The translations under genes and the position numbers were made by a program. This document shows, piece after piece, positions 47,116 to 59,900 of a stretch of 64,000 bases of DNA. Below the pieces are notes generated by a model. That model did not search any database and was not told the DNA's origin. It saw nothing but the letters and a program-made list of their open reading frames with translations. Source of the stretch: Centropus unirufus (taxonomy: Eukaryota > Chordata > Aves > Cuculiformes > Centropidae); the NCBI GenBank assembly GCA_013397695.1, contig VYZI01000134.1:920830-984829 (forward strand), in the 5' to 3' direction. The stretch's first letter is position 1. Each line of letters starts with the position of its first letter.

Positions 47116-50100
47116 TATAATTTCTGGGCTGGTTACTGAGGTATAGTATCTTGGCTTATGACTCTCTTATACTTTTATATCAGCTTTTGCTGACATTGTT
47201 CACTCTGCATGCATCGCCTCTTTAATGAAAAGGCACCAAATCAGGTAAATGGACAGGACTGTGTCATGTGCACCTTGACCACTGCCAGTAGTTACTGCTA
47301 GTGAAATAATGCAACATGATGCCAATTTTATGTCTTGGCACCATCTCTGTAGGCCATTGTCCAACCAGATACTTCTTTGTACCGAGATATATTAATTACC
47401 TCCAACAAGTAAGTCCCAATTTTTTCCCAACTCCCAGTACGGAGTCCAAAAGTAAGCTCAGTTTCAAAGACTGCATTAGAACTTTTTGCAGCCGTGGGTA
47501 ACAATGGCTGTTCATTTTTATACACTGCATTTTGGAGATAATTCTTAAATGTTCCCCCTTGTCATGCCTGGGCCTGATCAATTTTCGCTCTGCACAGAGT
47601 CTGTGCACATGTGTCCATTTTCCTGTACCTTTTTTTTGTTCTACCCACTCTATATCTTCTTCATAAAAGATGGTTCAGATCTCACAGCTGCTCTAGAGAG
47701 CTCTGGCATGCGCCAAAAAGAGCATGCCGCCTGCACTGGTTCACACAGAAATGTAGAAGACAGTATCAGATAGATAGCTAGATGAGGTCTAGCCCACTGG
47801 CCCACAAACAGCTCCTAGTGCTCCCAGGAGGACTTAGTCTGGGTTTCTCAGACTCCAAGCTGATTAAAGCAAGAGGTAATGTTAAAGCCATATCAAGTCT
47901 CGATTCTGGGGTTGGGGGAAAAGGCTGACAGCTGTCTTGCAACTGGAGGTAAAAGGGGCACAGACAGCAGCCGGCAGTATGGGAAAGTCAACTTTAGGGA
48001 GAGATAATAAAGGGCAAATTAAGTTCTAGTATGCCTGTGTTTTTCTTCAGTGTATGCTTATATTCACAAAATAGTTATTCAATTGCCGAGTAAACCAAGA
48101 AGGTCAAAATTAGACACCAAACTGCTGTGCTTACTGCCCCTTAAAATAGGGCAGTTGCAGTAAGCAAATTTTAAGTATAGATAATACTTATGTACTGAAT
48201 ATTATGAGCACTTGGTGTTGTAGAGGACATATGATATAGACAACTCCTGCCCTAAAGACTGCCACATAATCAGCGTCTGACAAACCAGACAGAACTCACT
48301 GGGAATAAATATGATACATACTTAGATGTCGTGATGTTTATGTACTTTATATTTCTGATGAGGATTGTCAGAGGAGATCCTTTTGAAAAGAAGTAGTCCG
48401 TATGGTTGGCCCCTGTTGGGGTCCCATGGTAGGGCATCATGTAAAAGTATTGCTTCTTTCTATGGGCTATGGGTAAAAAGAGGCAATGTGTTAGGGAGTG
48501 GAAAGCAGCTATTGGTTTCAGGCACTACAGATGTGCTTGTAGGGAAAGTAGATTTGGCTACCAGTGCTCCTGGTGTATCACAAAACTAGAGATAACTGTT
48601 GATGTAGAAACAAAGGGGCACCAGAACAATAAAATCTAGATCTTATTCATTTCTTAAGTTTGCAAAATTCGTATTTCAGATTTGCTGAAGTCTTTTTTGC
48701 TTAAAGACATACCAGTTAATTGAAATCTGAAAATTTGCCGAGTACGACACAGGAGTTTTGTAATTGCATTTCTTCCCTACAGCTCTTCTCCTAAAATGTC
48801 ATTGATACATTGTAAAGTACCTGACAGCAGTTACCAAGGCACGGGGCGGAATTTTAAAGCGCTTTGTAAGGCTTGTTGAAAATGTATGAATGAGATTTTA
48901 TGTTCAGTTTAGCTCACTTTAAGTCCTGTAAGGTGCGAATCTTTTTGAGAAATTGTAATGCCGAATCTGAGTAATGTAAGAAGTTCAGAGAACTTTCAGA
49001 AAGGATTTTGATTTTATAATGCCTAGGATGTGAAGCTACCAGATCTTATTTGATAAACTTTACAATTATGTACTTTTAAAAAGCCATATCAGTAACTTTA
49101 GTCAATAGGACATCTGCAGAAAATTAGGCATCTCTCAATTTAATTCCTTGGTTTTTTGTTTCTTAAAAGAATGGTGATAAACTCCTCCAAGAAGTATAAC
49201 AAATTAACTGTAGTGATAAACAGACAGCTTGCCAAAGACTTATTAATTTTCTGAAAGTGTTCTTTCCTTACTTATTTGCCAGGGTCCTTTAAATGTTCTG
49301 CTCTGAAGATTGATTTTATAGGTAAATTCAAGATTGTGTAGCTTTAGTGAGACTATTTTACAGTTTGCAGTTAAGGATGGGCTGAAATCACTTGGGCTGT
49401 AGCCCTGGGCTTAACTCATCACCCACATAGTTCCTGTTTAAACACTGCCAGAAAATTAAGCAATGCATTGCATGCCATCTCTGTAATTATCTTACCTGGT
49501 CCTTTAACTGACTACATAATGGAAAAATGGAAGAATATTGACTGCCACCTCTTTCCACTAACCTCTTGCTCCTTGGTTGCTTATTCTTTATAATATGAAG
49601 TGCCTTGAGCTGCTGGAAATGAACACAACAGCTTGACTGTCCTAGTATGCAGATCAGTAGTTGCTCTGTCAGATTACAGGGGCTTGGAAAGGCCCATAAA
49701 AGACTTCTTTCTCCTTTCCGTCGTTCACTAAAATCATAGTCTACTCTAGAAATACGCCAGAAATTAAGCAAGCTTACGTCGGCTCTTTTAAAAAAAAATG
49801 CATCTAAAAAAATGTATATATTCATAATCAAACTGTTTGTTCTAAAGATCAGTTGCTAGTGTAATGGATTGTTGATAGTAAAAGAAAAATAAAATTATTT
49901 TGGCTGATTTGTGCGCAAATAGCTACTGTACTTTCCCTGCACTTCTATTACATACTTCAGCTTCCAAAACATTTCTCAAACAGAGCTTTACAAGCCTGAT
50001 TTAAGACCCCCTTCACATTGAAATGTGAGCAATTGGATCACTATTAGCATCACTATTGCTCCAAAATAGCATACATGGCAGGTAATAGATACTCAAATAT

Positions 50101-53100
50101 TGACTATTAGAAATTTTAGGAGAACTCTTGCCAGAGTTTCCTGAGCTGGGTCTGATCCAGGCTGTCTCAGCAGAGTGGTATAACCATAGGGTCTATTTCT
50201 AAGGAAAAAAAATAGTTTTTCTCAGGAATAAGCCAAAAAGCTCAGTAGGGAATATCTGACTTCTCATTCAACATGCAACAGTACGGCAGTATCAGTTTTC
50301 TGTTGGGCTGGGGATATAAATCAAGACATTTCTGTGCAAACCAAACTTTTTTCTTTGAAAATGAGAAACTACCAAAGTTCTATATTTTCAAAGGTTCCAC
50401 TTTCTCCTCAAATTAAGTAAAATATTTTTAACTATCCCTTACCCAAACTGTTACACCAACTAATATTGGTGTGAATTCTTCAGGGATCAGAAATAGACTC
50501 CACAGTGTCTAGTGGACAATGTGGATGAATATTTTTTTTGCTAGCTTTGTATCTTTCTGATAACTTAGTATCTTTCCTGATACTGTGCTCTAAAAGCGCA
50601 ACAAATGTTTTTGCCTAGTCTATGCATGCATGAGGCTGATTGATGTGGCTGGGATTTCTCTCAGAAGCAGATGTGAGGAATGGGAAATGCTGCTGATGAG
50701 CACTGTTGCCCTCAGGGATGGGATGTATGTATTCTGGGGATAAAGGAGTGGCTAAGCTGCTTCCTTAAAAGGAAAAATGTACCCTAAAGTGATTTTCACA
50801 GGCTGTCATCCTGAAAGGAGTCATGCCTCATTTAGGAAATAGATCTTTAAAAGCAAGGAGTGTGGGGGAAAGAATACAGCTTGGACTTTATAGAGTATTA
50901 AAGAAGCTGAAACAGGGCTGGGATACTCACTGTTACTTTGAAGAGTTTGGGAACTTCTGTCACTGGTGGAACTTTTCTGGAGGCTGAAATGCATCTTTTG
51001 CCTATGAAAATGGGGTGTTACAAATGTGGCGTTATTTAGTTAGCAAATCTTTGAGATTTCTCTTTTCCAAGTTGCACATTGATGTGGTGTATGTTTGGGA
51101 AAAAGTAATTACAGTCACATCATACTCTGGGTGTAACTTCACTGCAAAGTGCAGTGGGAAAGGGTGGTACCTATTTCTTGAAAAAACAGCAATTATAGGA
51201 CCATTTGAGTTAAAAAATATGCATGTTTTAACTAAGACATTGTATGTTGAATTGTGGAAGCATAGCCATTGGTTTATCAGCATATAGTTGGTCTTGTATA
51301 TCCATGTTAACCATTTCATTCAGGTTGGAACCATTTTAGGTGGGCTATCACATTTGCTTTTGCAGAAGGAGCAGGCAGTGGTGTTCCCATGCATGGATTC
51401 CATCACTGCCTGCACAAGTGCCTGTCCACAACACTAGAGAGGCACCAAGGGCATCCATGCTTACCTGACGGCTTTGGCATCTTTTAATAGATGTCCACAG
51501 ATGATCTAGCCTGACTTTGCACAAGGCAGTTTCCAAAGTGCATGTACTCACATTCTTTGTGCTTATTTTGAGGAATTTTTCTCCCCCTCCACTAGAAGGG
51601 TACAGCTATTCTGCAGGACAAATTATATGTGTGTTGAGAGGGAGGAAATTAGTTCATGGGCTCATAAATAACAGAATATTATTGAAGCGAGTTTGAGTCA
51701 CAAAAAGCAAGAATTTGCTGTGCACCTTTCTGGTTATTTTGTTTATATTCATAAGCAACTAATTGATTTATATTTCCAATCACATTTTATGCTGTCTGGA
51801 TTCCATTTCTCTCTCTAGCATGGCAGCACAGGTCATATTTTTCTGTTGTCATTTTTTTACTTGCTACCCATTTTGTCTTGCGAGCTTTCCAAAGCACACT
51901 GTAAGATAAGCCATTTATAGTGAAACAAAAGCAAGAATCCCCCATGCCTACATGTGCATATAAAATACACAGAAAAGGAAAGTTGTCAGCAAATGATAGA
52001 TGCCTCTGAAACAACAGGCAAACCAGCCAGCTGTGAAGGAAGCTAACACGATGTACTAAAGCAGAAACACAATATAATGGGGAAATGCGGTTCTTTGTTC
52101 AGATCCGTTTCCTATTAACACTTATAATGTTGTGCTTGTGCATGCCATCCCCTGAGGACCACTCGGTCAGCCTTAAATGAATAACAGTGGAATATGTAAA
52201 AACTGCTAGATGCATAAAACTTCTGTGCACCCCTAGCCTGTTGTGTGTATGTGTTCCTTTTAAAGGAAATCTGAGCTATTTATTGCATGGAAGTTTGAGT
52301 TAAAATGCTGTTGTGTTGCCAGGGGCCAACCACTAACAGTGATTTTAAAAGGTGAGAGCAGAGTGAGATTAGGGCAATTTGAGCATGATACTTAAGGTCT
52401 CTCTAGCTATTAGTGAAGGAGAAAAAAATTTAGTATCGAAGGAGAGGAAACAGACTTTGTAATATCACTTGGCTGGGCTGATAGTGGTGAGAGCCTTTTG
52501 TGAGGGGCTGCAAATTCGATGCCCTGTTGAAGTCATCTCTTTCTTTGCTCTGTAGGGTACTGAAGCAGATGCTAGTCAGGGTGTGATGAAGTTTACAGGG
52601 AAGGTTGCTGTAAAACACTCTTTCCTGCTGATTCGAAGTTGAGGTGGAATATTTCAAATAACAGTCTCTATATCAGATCTTATATCTTTTACCTAATTTG
52701 GGGATAGTTGTTGAAGCCAGAGGAGCAAACATTTTTCATTTACAAAAATGTGTTCAGCTGAGGGGGAGTGTAGGCATGCACGCAAGAAGAAGATAATGTG
52801 ATAAATGTATGAAAAGCTGTCTTATTGGCTACTTTAGGTACAGACTTTCCCCCGGTAAAAAAATTCTGAAAGAAGCTGAGTGTGGCAACCTAACTATCAC
52901 TGACACAGGAGCTGGCGTTTATATTCTGGAAATGTAACTCAGTTTCTTCACTGACACATGAGTTGCTGCACTGGTAGGAGCACATATGGTACTTTTAAGA
53001 CTGTACCACTCAGGGCATCACCAATGTGGCTTGATCCAGAGCTGTGGTCTTCCTGAATTATCTGCTCTGATCAGCACAAGAGAGTATCGTACCCATGTTC

Positions 53101-53593
53101 TGCATGTAATTGGATATTAAAAGGACAGTATGTTTTCTGCGTTATCTGTATGGAATACTTTAAAGAATAATCACTGGCTTTCCTCCTAGGAAAAATATGA
53201 ATTTATAATATATCCAAATAATGAAATCTCATTTTGTTGTTCAGTCCAATACTAACAAGGGAGAAAGCTGGGAGAGTAAGCTAGGTATTAAAAATAAAAC
53301 AACAAACCATTTTAAGTCAAACAAAATTGGGATCTCAGAGTTGATAAGGGCAGTAGAGGTGCATTTTACATCTCAGCTTGTTAGCTACCTTATTTATATC
53401 CCTCCCAAAAGCACAACTTCAGTATGGTTGTAATTAAACAGAACTACTCCCCTAAAACTCTCTTTCCTCAAGACGTTCTCTCGATGTCTCCCTGTGCAAT
53501 ATTTCTGAACACTCATCATCTCCATTTCTCCATCCTGAGGTCTGACTAGTAGAGACTGATGAAGTCTGAACACAGACTTCGAGGGATTTCTAA
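47116..53593. other. Noncoding unique sequence
   Basis: No gene is recognised. An imperfect hairpin lies at 48128-48166. The parts at about 48785-49100 and 52060-52340 look like slowly evolving noncoding DNA (even composition, no repeats, a few CpGs), but that is only an impression. Frames up to 114 codons have no known motif. Confidence 0.55.
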
Positions 53594-54187
53594 TGGGATG
53601 ATCAGGAGGTGGGTGCTGAGCTTAAGAACATAAGTCATTTTCAGGCTTCAGTGTTTGTTTTAAATCCCAAAGGGCACTTCAGGATTCCTAAAAGATTAGC
53701 AAACAGGGCCTCCCAAATCTGGACTAATGCTCTTTTTTTTTTTGACAAAGTTGACAGCACCGTCAAGAGCCTGTCAGGTAAAGGAGATAAATACAATGGA
53801 AGAGCAAACAGCAGGAGAAAAGAGAAGTTCTGTGATAACATATTCTTCCTGGATGTCATAGACCCCGTGCAAATAATGAGCACACTGAAAGAAAGGCAGC
53901 ACCTGGTTAAGTATTGTGTCAGGAGAGCTTGTGATCTCAGGCTATTAAATACTACAGTGCTCTTTCAGAGCATCATAATTCAAAAAGAAGGTGACTGTGT
54001 GGTAGCTGTGAGCTGCCGCCTAGCATCAGGCTTGAAGGGAAGGGGGGACCAAGATCAGAGGGTTTGGGATGAAAGGAGGTTATCTCATTTTCATAATGAA
54101 GATCGCTCAAATGCCTACTTTGACCTCTTGTGTTGGAGCATGAATTTCAATGAAGGGATAAATGGTGACATCTCACCCATTAGCTAG
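53594..54187 (+). other. Longest open frame in the window, product unrecognised
   Basis: The frame is open for 197 codons between TAA at 53591 and TAG at 54185, well above the 140-codon maximum seen elsewhere. It begins without an ATG; the first ATG is about 95 codons in. The peptide has no signal sequence, transmembrane segment or family motif I recognise, and includes a phenylalanine run from an eleven-T tract, which is unusual in a real exon. By a rough estimate with AT-rich composition, 0.03-0.1 such frames are expected by chance, so it is notable but not proof. The underlying DNA could be conserved noncoding sequence. Confidence 0.15.
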
Positions 54188-55877
54188 TTTTTGAGGATCG
54201 AGGTGTGTTATATGAAATCGTGCTTGGAAATTGCTGGTTAATACGTTTAGAGAAACAGCTCTCAGGAACATCTACCTCCCTTCCTTCCTCCTTAAAACAG
54301 TAATGAATCCAAATTGCTAATAAAACATAAGACCTCAAAGATGTTGTACACAGACCATGTTTCTGTGCTGTGTATTTTTTTAATGTCACTTTTCCCACAG
54401 CTGTTAAAATGTTACAGTCATTAAGGTACCAAAACCGTCTAGCCAGAAAGAGGAGAGACTTTTCTTTCTTTAGGCAATTGAATTGTTTGAATATTTTCTT
54501 TAGAAAGGCTCCATTTTTTGTTTCTTCCGCGGAAAAAGTAAAGCTTGTAATCTGTCTGTACTGTAAATCTTAGTTAATAGCAATTCATTGAAGAATAAAC
54601 TATGCCTTCTCCTGTGAAGATATTTTTCTAACAAATCTGATTATGTGCCTGCAAACTAACAAAGGTAATTAGCACATACATATCATCCTATCTATGTTTT
54701 GAAACCATTCTAAGTCATAGCAAAAATGCATTTTAAGGTTTATAAGAAATTTAATTTACCGATATTCATGGGGTTTTTTTTCTGCTTTGATGCAGGTTAC
54801 CAAGCAAAACCTGAGGGGAAGTATCATAATTCTGAATTAGAAAAGGAATAATTTTAAGTATATATATTTACTGCAGGAAATAAGGTCCTTTTTTCACGAG
54901 CATGGAAAGCAAACAAAGGACCAAGGATGACTTCCCCTCTGCAGCCCCAGCCCCCAGTACTCAGCATCCTGACCCAAAAGCATGGTTTTTCTCATGGCCA
55001 CATGCCAGCACTGCTTGGCTGGTGTTAAACCTTTCTTCTTGTATTCATATGCTGCCTCTACATCTCTCTCCAGTGTGACAATGATCTACCCACATGGCCT
55101 TCCCCAAAAATAACTTGGCAATAACTTCTTCCCCCAGATCATCCAAGTTACCGAGTAGCTTTGTACATTTTTGCCTTTATTCAAAAGAGGAATAAGAAAA
55201 AGGGAAAGGAAGGGAAGTTTTAAGCCTGCATAAGATGGACTTTAGCAATATATTCTCTAGGACAATGTTCATCCTTACCTTTTTTAATGCAAGGTGCAAG
55301 AGGCTGCATCAGGTGAAGGGGTTATCAGTTATTACCAGCACTATAACTTGTGCTCTGGGAAAGACCCAAACTACCCTAAACTCAGCAGCTAAAGAGATGA
55401 AGAAGCCTCCAGGAAAAGTCAGTGTCTTTGTTGAGCTCCAGCTTATGCATCAGGGAATGTCTTCCTTTTTTTCCGTCTTCATCTATTTTCCCCTTTCACT
55501 TCTTTAAATAAAAAATGACCTGACGTTTCTCCAAGCATTAGTAGATTCTACGTTGTTTACAGCATTTCTTGTTGCCTCAGATGTGAAACTCAGTTCTTTT
55601 CTATGATTTTTCAAGGAAAGAATGGTGGAAAACCTTGGTTGTGTCTGTATAAAAGAAGAGCAAGATGATAAGATTAATTTTGCCTAAAATTTTTAAGAAT
55701 GTGCAGTTTTTGCTGTAATCCCCCTTAAATCATGGTAGTGTTTTAGGGCTATCAAATGTGGTTTAGGCTTTTTTTTCGGTGGAGTGAAATTATTTTAAAC
55801 TTAACATAAATAGGAAGAAATCTGTAATGCCAAAGCTATAAATCTTTTGCTTTCATAAAAACTATGGAACCTTTGAG
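54188..55877. other. Noncoding unique sequence
   Basis: No gene is recognised. A purine-rich stretch lies at about 55185-55220. AATAAA-type words near 54594 and 55505 have no gene upstream. Confidence 0.6.
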
Positions 55878-56395
55878 CTATATGGCTGGAGGGGATTTCA
55901 AGTGTTCATCCAACTCTCTATCCAAAGTAGGATTAAGTTACATCTACATCATTTCTGACAGAAATACCTCTAATGTGTTTTTGACAAGCTCCAGAAATGC
56001 AGAGCACACATCCTATTCCTGTGCTTAACTGTATTCACTTTGAGACAAGTTTTTCTTTCAGTCTAACCTCAGCCTTCCTTGATGCAAATTTGAGTTCCTT
56101 TTATTTTAGGTTTTGCTTAATATAGGTAGGGATAAAGATATGACTTACTTCTATCTTTCACAGCCTCTTGTGTATTTGGAATTTTATTATGTCCACCTTC
56201 TGTCACTTCTTTTGTAACTAACCAGCTTGCTCAGTCTGTCTTCTGACCTCTTCTAGACTTCAAAGAGTTACTCTTGCAGTCCAAAGGGATCTCTCTGTCT
56301 GACCCACCTGTAGCTAGGAGCAGTACCTAAAAGTGGATGTGATACTCCAGATGGGAGCTACTGATGCAAAAGGAAGGATTCACACACTGAACTGT
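55878..56395 (-). mobile_element. Ancient CR1-type LINE copy, antisense
   Basis: On the plus strand the order of words follows the reverse complement of a CR1 3' half: GGCTGGAGGGGATTTCAAG...TCATCCAACTC, ACATCATTTCTGACAG, TGACAAGCTCCAG, CCTGTGCTTAACTGTA, AGTCTAACCTCAG, CTGACCTCTTCTAGACTTC and finally GATACTCCAGATGGGAGC. Divergence is high, with many substitutions and small deletions, much more than in the copy at 31.3 kb. No frame survives. It lies about 225 bases from the 5S-derived SINE relic in the same orientation. Confidence 0.75.
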
Positions 56396-56619
56396 GTAAG
56401 CACTATGTTTAAAACTGTAGGTGGGAGGTAAAAAAAAGTCTCCTGGTATTGGTGAGGACCGAGAACCCCAGCAGCATTTACGGATGGTTCCTGTTTGAAA
56501 GACAACATTTGCAACTGAAACACCTAGAAAATACTTTCAGGTTCTCCAGTTTAAAGGAGGTCTGTACAGAGAGGGCTGCTCAGTGGCAACAACTTCTTTC
56601 TTTTTAACTGCAGAATCCA
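56396..56619. other. Spacer between two ancient repeats
   Basis: No feature is recognised. Sequence between the CR1 relic and the 5S-derived SINE relic; it may contain further decayed tail of either. Confidence 0.5.
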
Positions 56620-56910
56620 TAACATCACTAACAAATCATGATAGTGTGACAAATGACCAGTCTCAGCTGAGGAATCATGCCTGAAATCCCATTTGGTTAA
56701 TTGCTTGCACCTAGTAACATTTCCCTTGGAGGGGCTGGTTCAGTACTGACTCCAGGGGAAGTGTGCCACCTACTGAATCACCAGCTCTGCTTCCTGAAGC
56801 ACCCTGGGATTTCCTTGGAGGGCTCCCAAATGCATTTGGCCAAGACCAACCCTGTTTAGCTTAGGAGAGCAGACCAGATCACAGCCTGAGGCTGTCATGG
56901 CTTCTAGCCA
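56620..56910 (-). mobile_element. 5S-rRNA-derived SINE relic (SINE3 or AmnSINE type)
   Basis: Read on the minus strand, 56910-56795 follows the vertebrate 5S rRNA gene from its GTCTACGGCCAT-like start to its GGGTGCT end. On the plus strand the diagnostic words are AGCACCCTGGGATTTCC, GGAGGGCTCCCAA, CCCTGTTTAGCTTAGGAGAG, CAGACCAGATC and GGCTGTCATGGC, matching the reverse complement of the 5S internal promoter region in order. The SINE body continues to lower coordinates with TTCAGTACTGACTCCAGG, the complement of the CTGAGTCAGTACTGAA word I associate with 5S-headed vertebrate SINEs. The left limit near 56620 is uncertain. Such elements were transcribed by Pol III and moved by a LINE partner; this one is far too mutated to be active. 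It is not a functional 5S gene. The family name is inferred. Confidence 0.75.
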
Positions 56911-59900
56911 TATTACTCATTGGGGATGTTTAGTCATCTATCTCTATGAAGGCAGACCATATTGCATGAGATGTCTCAAGTTCGTTCTGCGTGTGCTGTT
57001 TGTAAATTGCTTTGTGACCCCTTCTGAGTGGAAAGAGTTGCATATGTATAAAATATTAAGACTTAAGGGAGTGTGTATATACATGTATGGATGCTTAAAG
57101 GTAATTTTATAATAGCCTTTCATGTTATAGCTATATGATTGAAAATGTAATAAAACTGACTGAGAAGGCAGCCTGTCTTAAGTTCTGCTGGTTAGTACTG
57201 AATTATTCTGATTTCACTGTTGAAAGTCTGACTTTGATACTTAGATATCAGTAAATCTTCTCCAACGTGGTTGTTTAAATCTAATAGTAGTGAGTACTAG
57301 GATCAGCACTATCCAGCTAATATTAGTTGCAATATAGTTCCATTTGCCTGCAATAAGTCCTTACTGATATTTATTATTAATGTGTGTTTACAAATGGCAG
57401 ATGTCTTTGCATAACACACCTCATATACTCCGAGGTAAGACACTCCCTCCTGCAGTTAGCTTACAGCAGGAGCATCTAAGTCTCCTGATATTTGGGCGGG
57501 TTATAATCTGAAGAGAGTGGTTGCTGCTGTATTCTGTAAGGTATTAGCTCCCTCTCTCTAATTTTTGCAGGAGAAAACAGAAATCTAGGGAAAACAGACA
57601 TTGGGAACTGAATATTTTCACTATAGACTGGGCTAGTATAGCTGGTCTGGTTTCAAAAGTATGAATAAACCCCAAACCACCACAAACTATCATGCTTTAT
57701 AACTCTATACAAACTGCTAAACCTGATGTTCTTTTTTGTCTTTTTTTTTTTCCATTTTGAAAATGCCTGGAATCTTGCTGTCTCTGAAAGGTCTCTGATT
57801 CTGGCATTAATAGCACTTATGACTTCCCTCATTGTACTCCTGCTTTGAGTGCATGCAGCAGGAATTGAAAATTAAAAAAAAGCATTAAAGAACTGCTGGC
57901 ACCTTGTGGTAAATGTTTGAAAAACATTTTTAGCAACAGTTTGGACTGTAAAACATGAATTCTGAGTTTTCTTAGTCTTCAATACTATTCTGATGAAAAA
58001 GGGATCCTTGTTATTTTGTTCTATTTATGTTCCTTCTATGACATTTCAGTCCATTTTCTACCTGCTGCCTACAATGTCACCTGGCACAGGCAAAACCCAT
58101 GTTTTTTAGAGCAGTTTTTAAAGGTACAGTGGGCCTGGCTGTTTCCAAACGAGATAAATTTCTTTGTAAGACTACTGAGTGATAGTCAAGACTACTGAGG
58201 AAGAGCCTATTTGTATGCAGGAAAAAACGCTTAGGTTAATGGAGGCATGTTTAGGCAGAAAAGATAACGCAGAAGGTCCCTTGGGCTGGTTGTGCTGATT
58301 ATTAGCTCAGCGCAGATAGGCTAAATGAAGGACATGAGTTGGGTGAGATCTGGAAAAAAAAGCAGGGGTTTGGTGAACTGAGTTGGGAGCTTTTTCCTCA
58401 GGAAAAAGAAGAATGAGTCTTCAAGAGGCTGGTATTTTTATTGCAAGGGAAGAGATGGGGTGGAAAGGAGTAGAAGGGCTAGGGAGGTCACAAATGTAGT
58501 CTGGACTAGGCTGAGTAAGTGAGAACAGGAAGAATAAAATTGGTATCGTAGACTATGAGAGCCAACAGATTAGATCAGCTATATGTGTGAAGAAGACAAA
58601 CCAGAAAGTTTTTATACAAAAACATTTCTTATGAATAAGCTGAGCTGAGTTCCAGAAAGTATATCAGCCTGTCTCTCTTCTTTCTAAATTCAATAGCACT
58701 TCGTACTTTACAGACCTTTTTCTTAGTCCCTATAAATTTTTATGGTAGCTGGGTTAGCTGAAATGAAAAATAGAGTTGTTTTTCTTAGGCGCATGATTTA
58801 AAGCTTAGCAAGAAAACTTGTAGAAAACATAATTGGCCTAAATAAAACAAAACAAAACTTTGAATGTTTTTACCAAGTAAAATTTACTTTTTATCAATGC
58901 ACTCTAGAGCATTTTTTTAGTGGACTTTTTTCCTTACAAAGTTGAACTCTCAGTTCCCAGGGTTTCTGACTGTACAATGCTTCACACTTTTCACTGTCCT
59001 TATAAAAGACAGACAAAATGGTTTAAGGAAATATTTTTTAAAATATTCATTATCTGGCAAAGACCAGGCCTGCAGTATTTCAGCCTAAAAAGGGAAAGTT
59101 TTGGAAGGTTTTATGAATATCTAAACAAGGGAGATAGAATGAAAATGAAGATTCAACTGTAAACCCAAGTTTAATGTAATTCATCCTGCAATAGTCCTTT
59201 AAGTCAGATTTATCTTTTTACTAAGTCAAATTTATATGTACCATGCTTTCTATATGATAACATCTGTTATCTAGGTTTGTGTGAGATGTATGCCAGTATA
59301 CATGCAAAGCATGAGTACAGCAGCAAGGCAAGTGAAAGCACATCAGCCACATCCCAGAATTATTCTAATTTGCCTTGTGTTTATGAGCTCTGCTGTCATT
59401 TAGCTAAATTTCTTTAAGTGTAATACTTTGCAAGTATTTAGTTCCTTTTTGTTTGAGCACTATGAGCTGACCAGCTGAGGAATCAGATGCAAATTAATAG
59501 AGTTATCATCAACTGGCCTCCAAAATATGGAGGAGAAAGTATTGTATAAGCTGACCAGGGTAGGAGTTAGACAATGACTGTGATGGCTGCTGATCCATAT
59601 ATCTCTTTAAGCTGGAGACACAGCTTAAAAAAAACCCAACATGGACAACCAGAGCAAAACTAAGCCACACTAAAGTGAAAACTTATTAACTGACCAATAA
59701 AAATAATAACATTCATGATAATCAAGCAACCCAACTGTAGCTTTTGCTCTGAACCTTGCCAAATTTGGGGTTGCTGGCAGGCCACCAAGAATAGCAAATA
59801 CAACAGACAAGGGCCCCTCATGTGAGAAAGACTTGCTGCAGTCCCTGGAGAGCTTTGCCCTACGAACAGACGCAAGAGCATCCCAGCTGGTCTGAACAGA

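Noticed and set aside
51490..51540. AGATGATCTAGCCTGACTTTG as an old CR1 3' region
   Set aside because: Only about 30 bases fit and flanks do not continue.
59040..59125. TATTTCAGCCTAAAAAGGG and TTTTATGAATATCTAAA as a CR1 reverse-transcriptase scrap
   Set aside because: Plausible order but short and highly diverged; not separable from chance without alignment.
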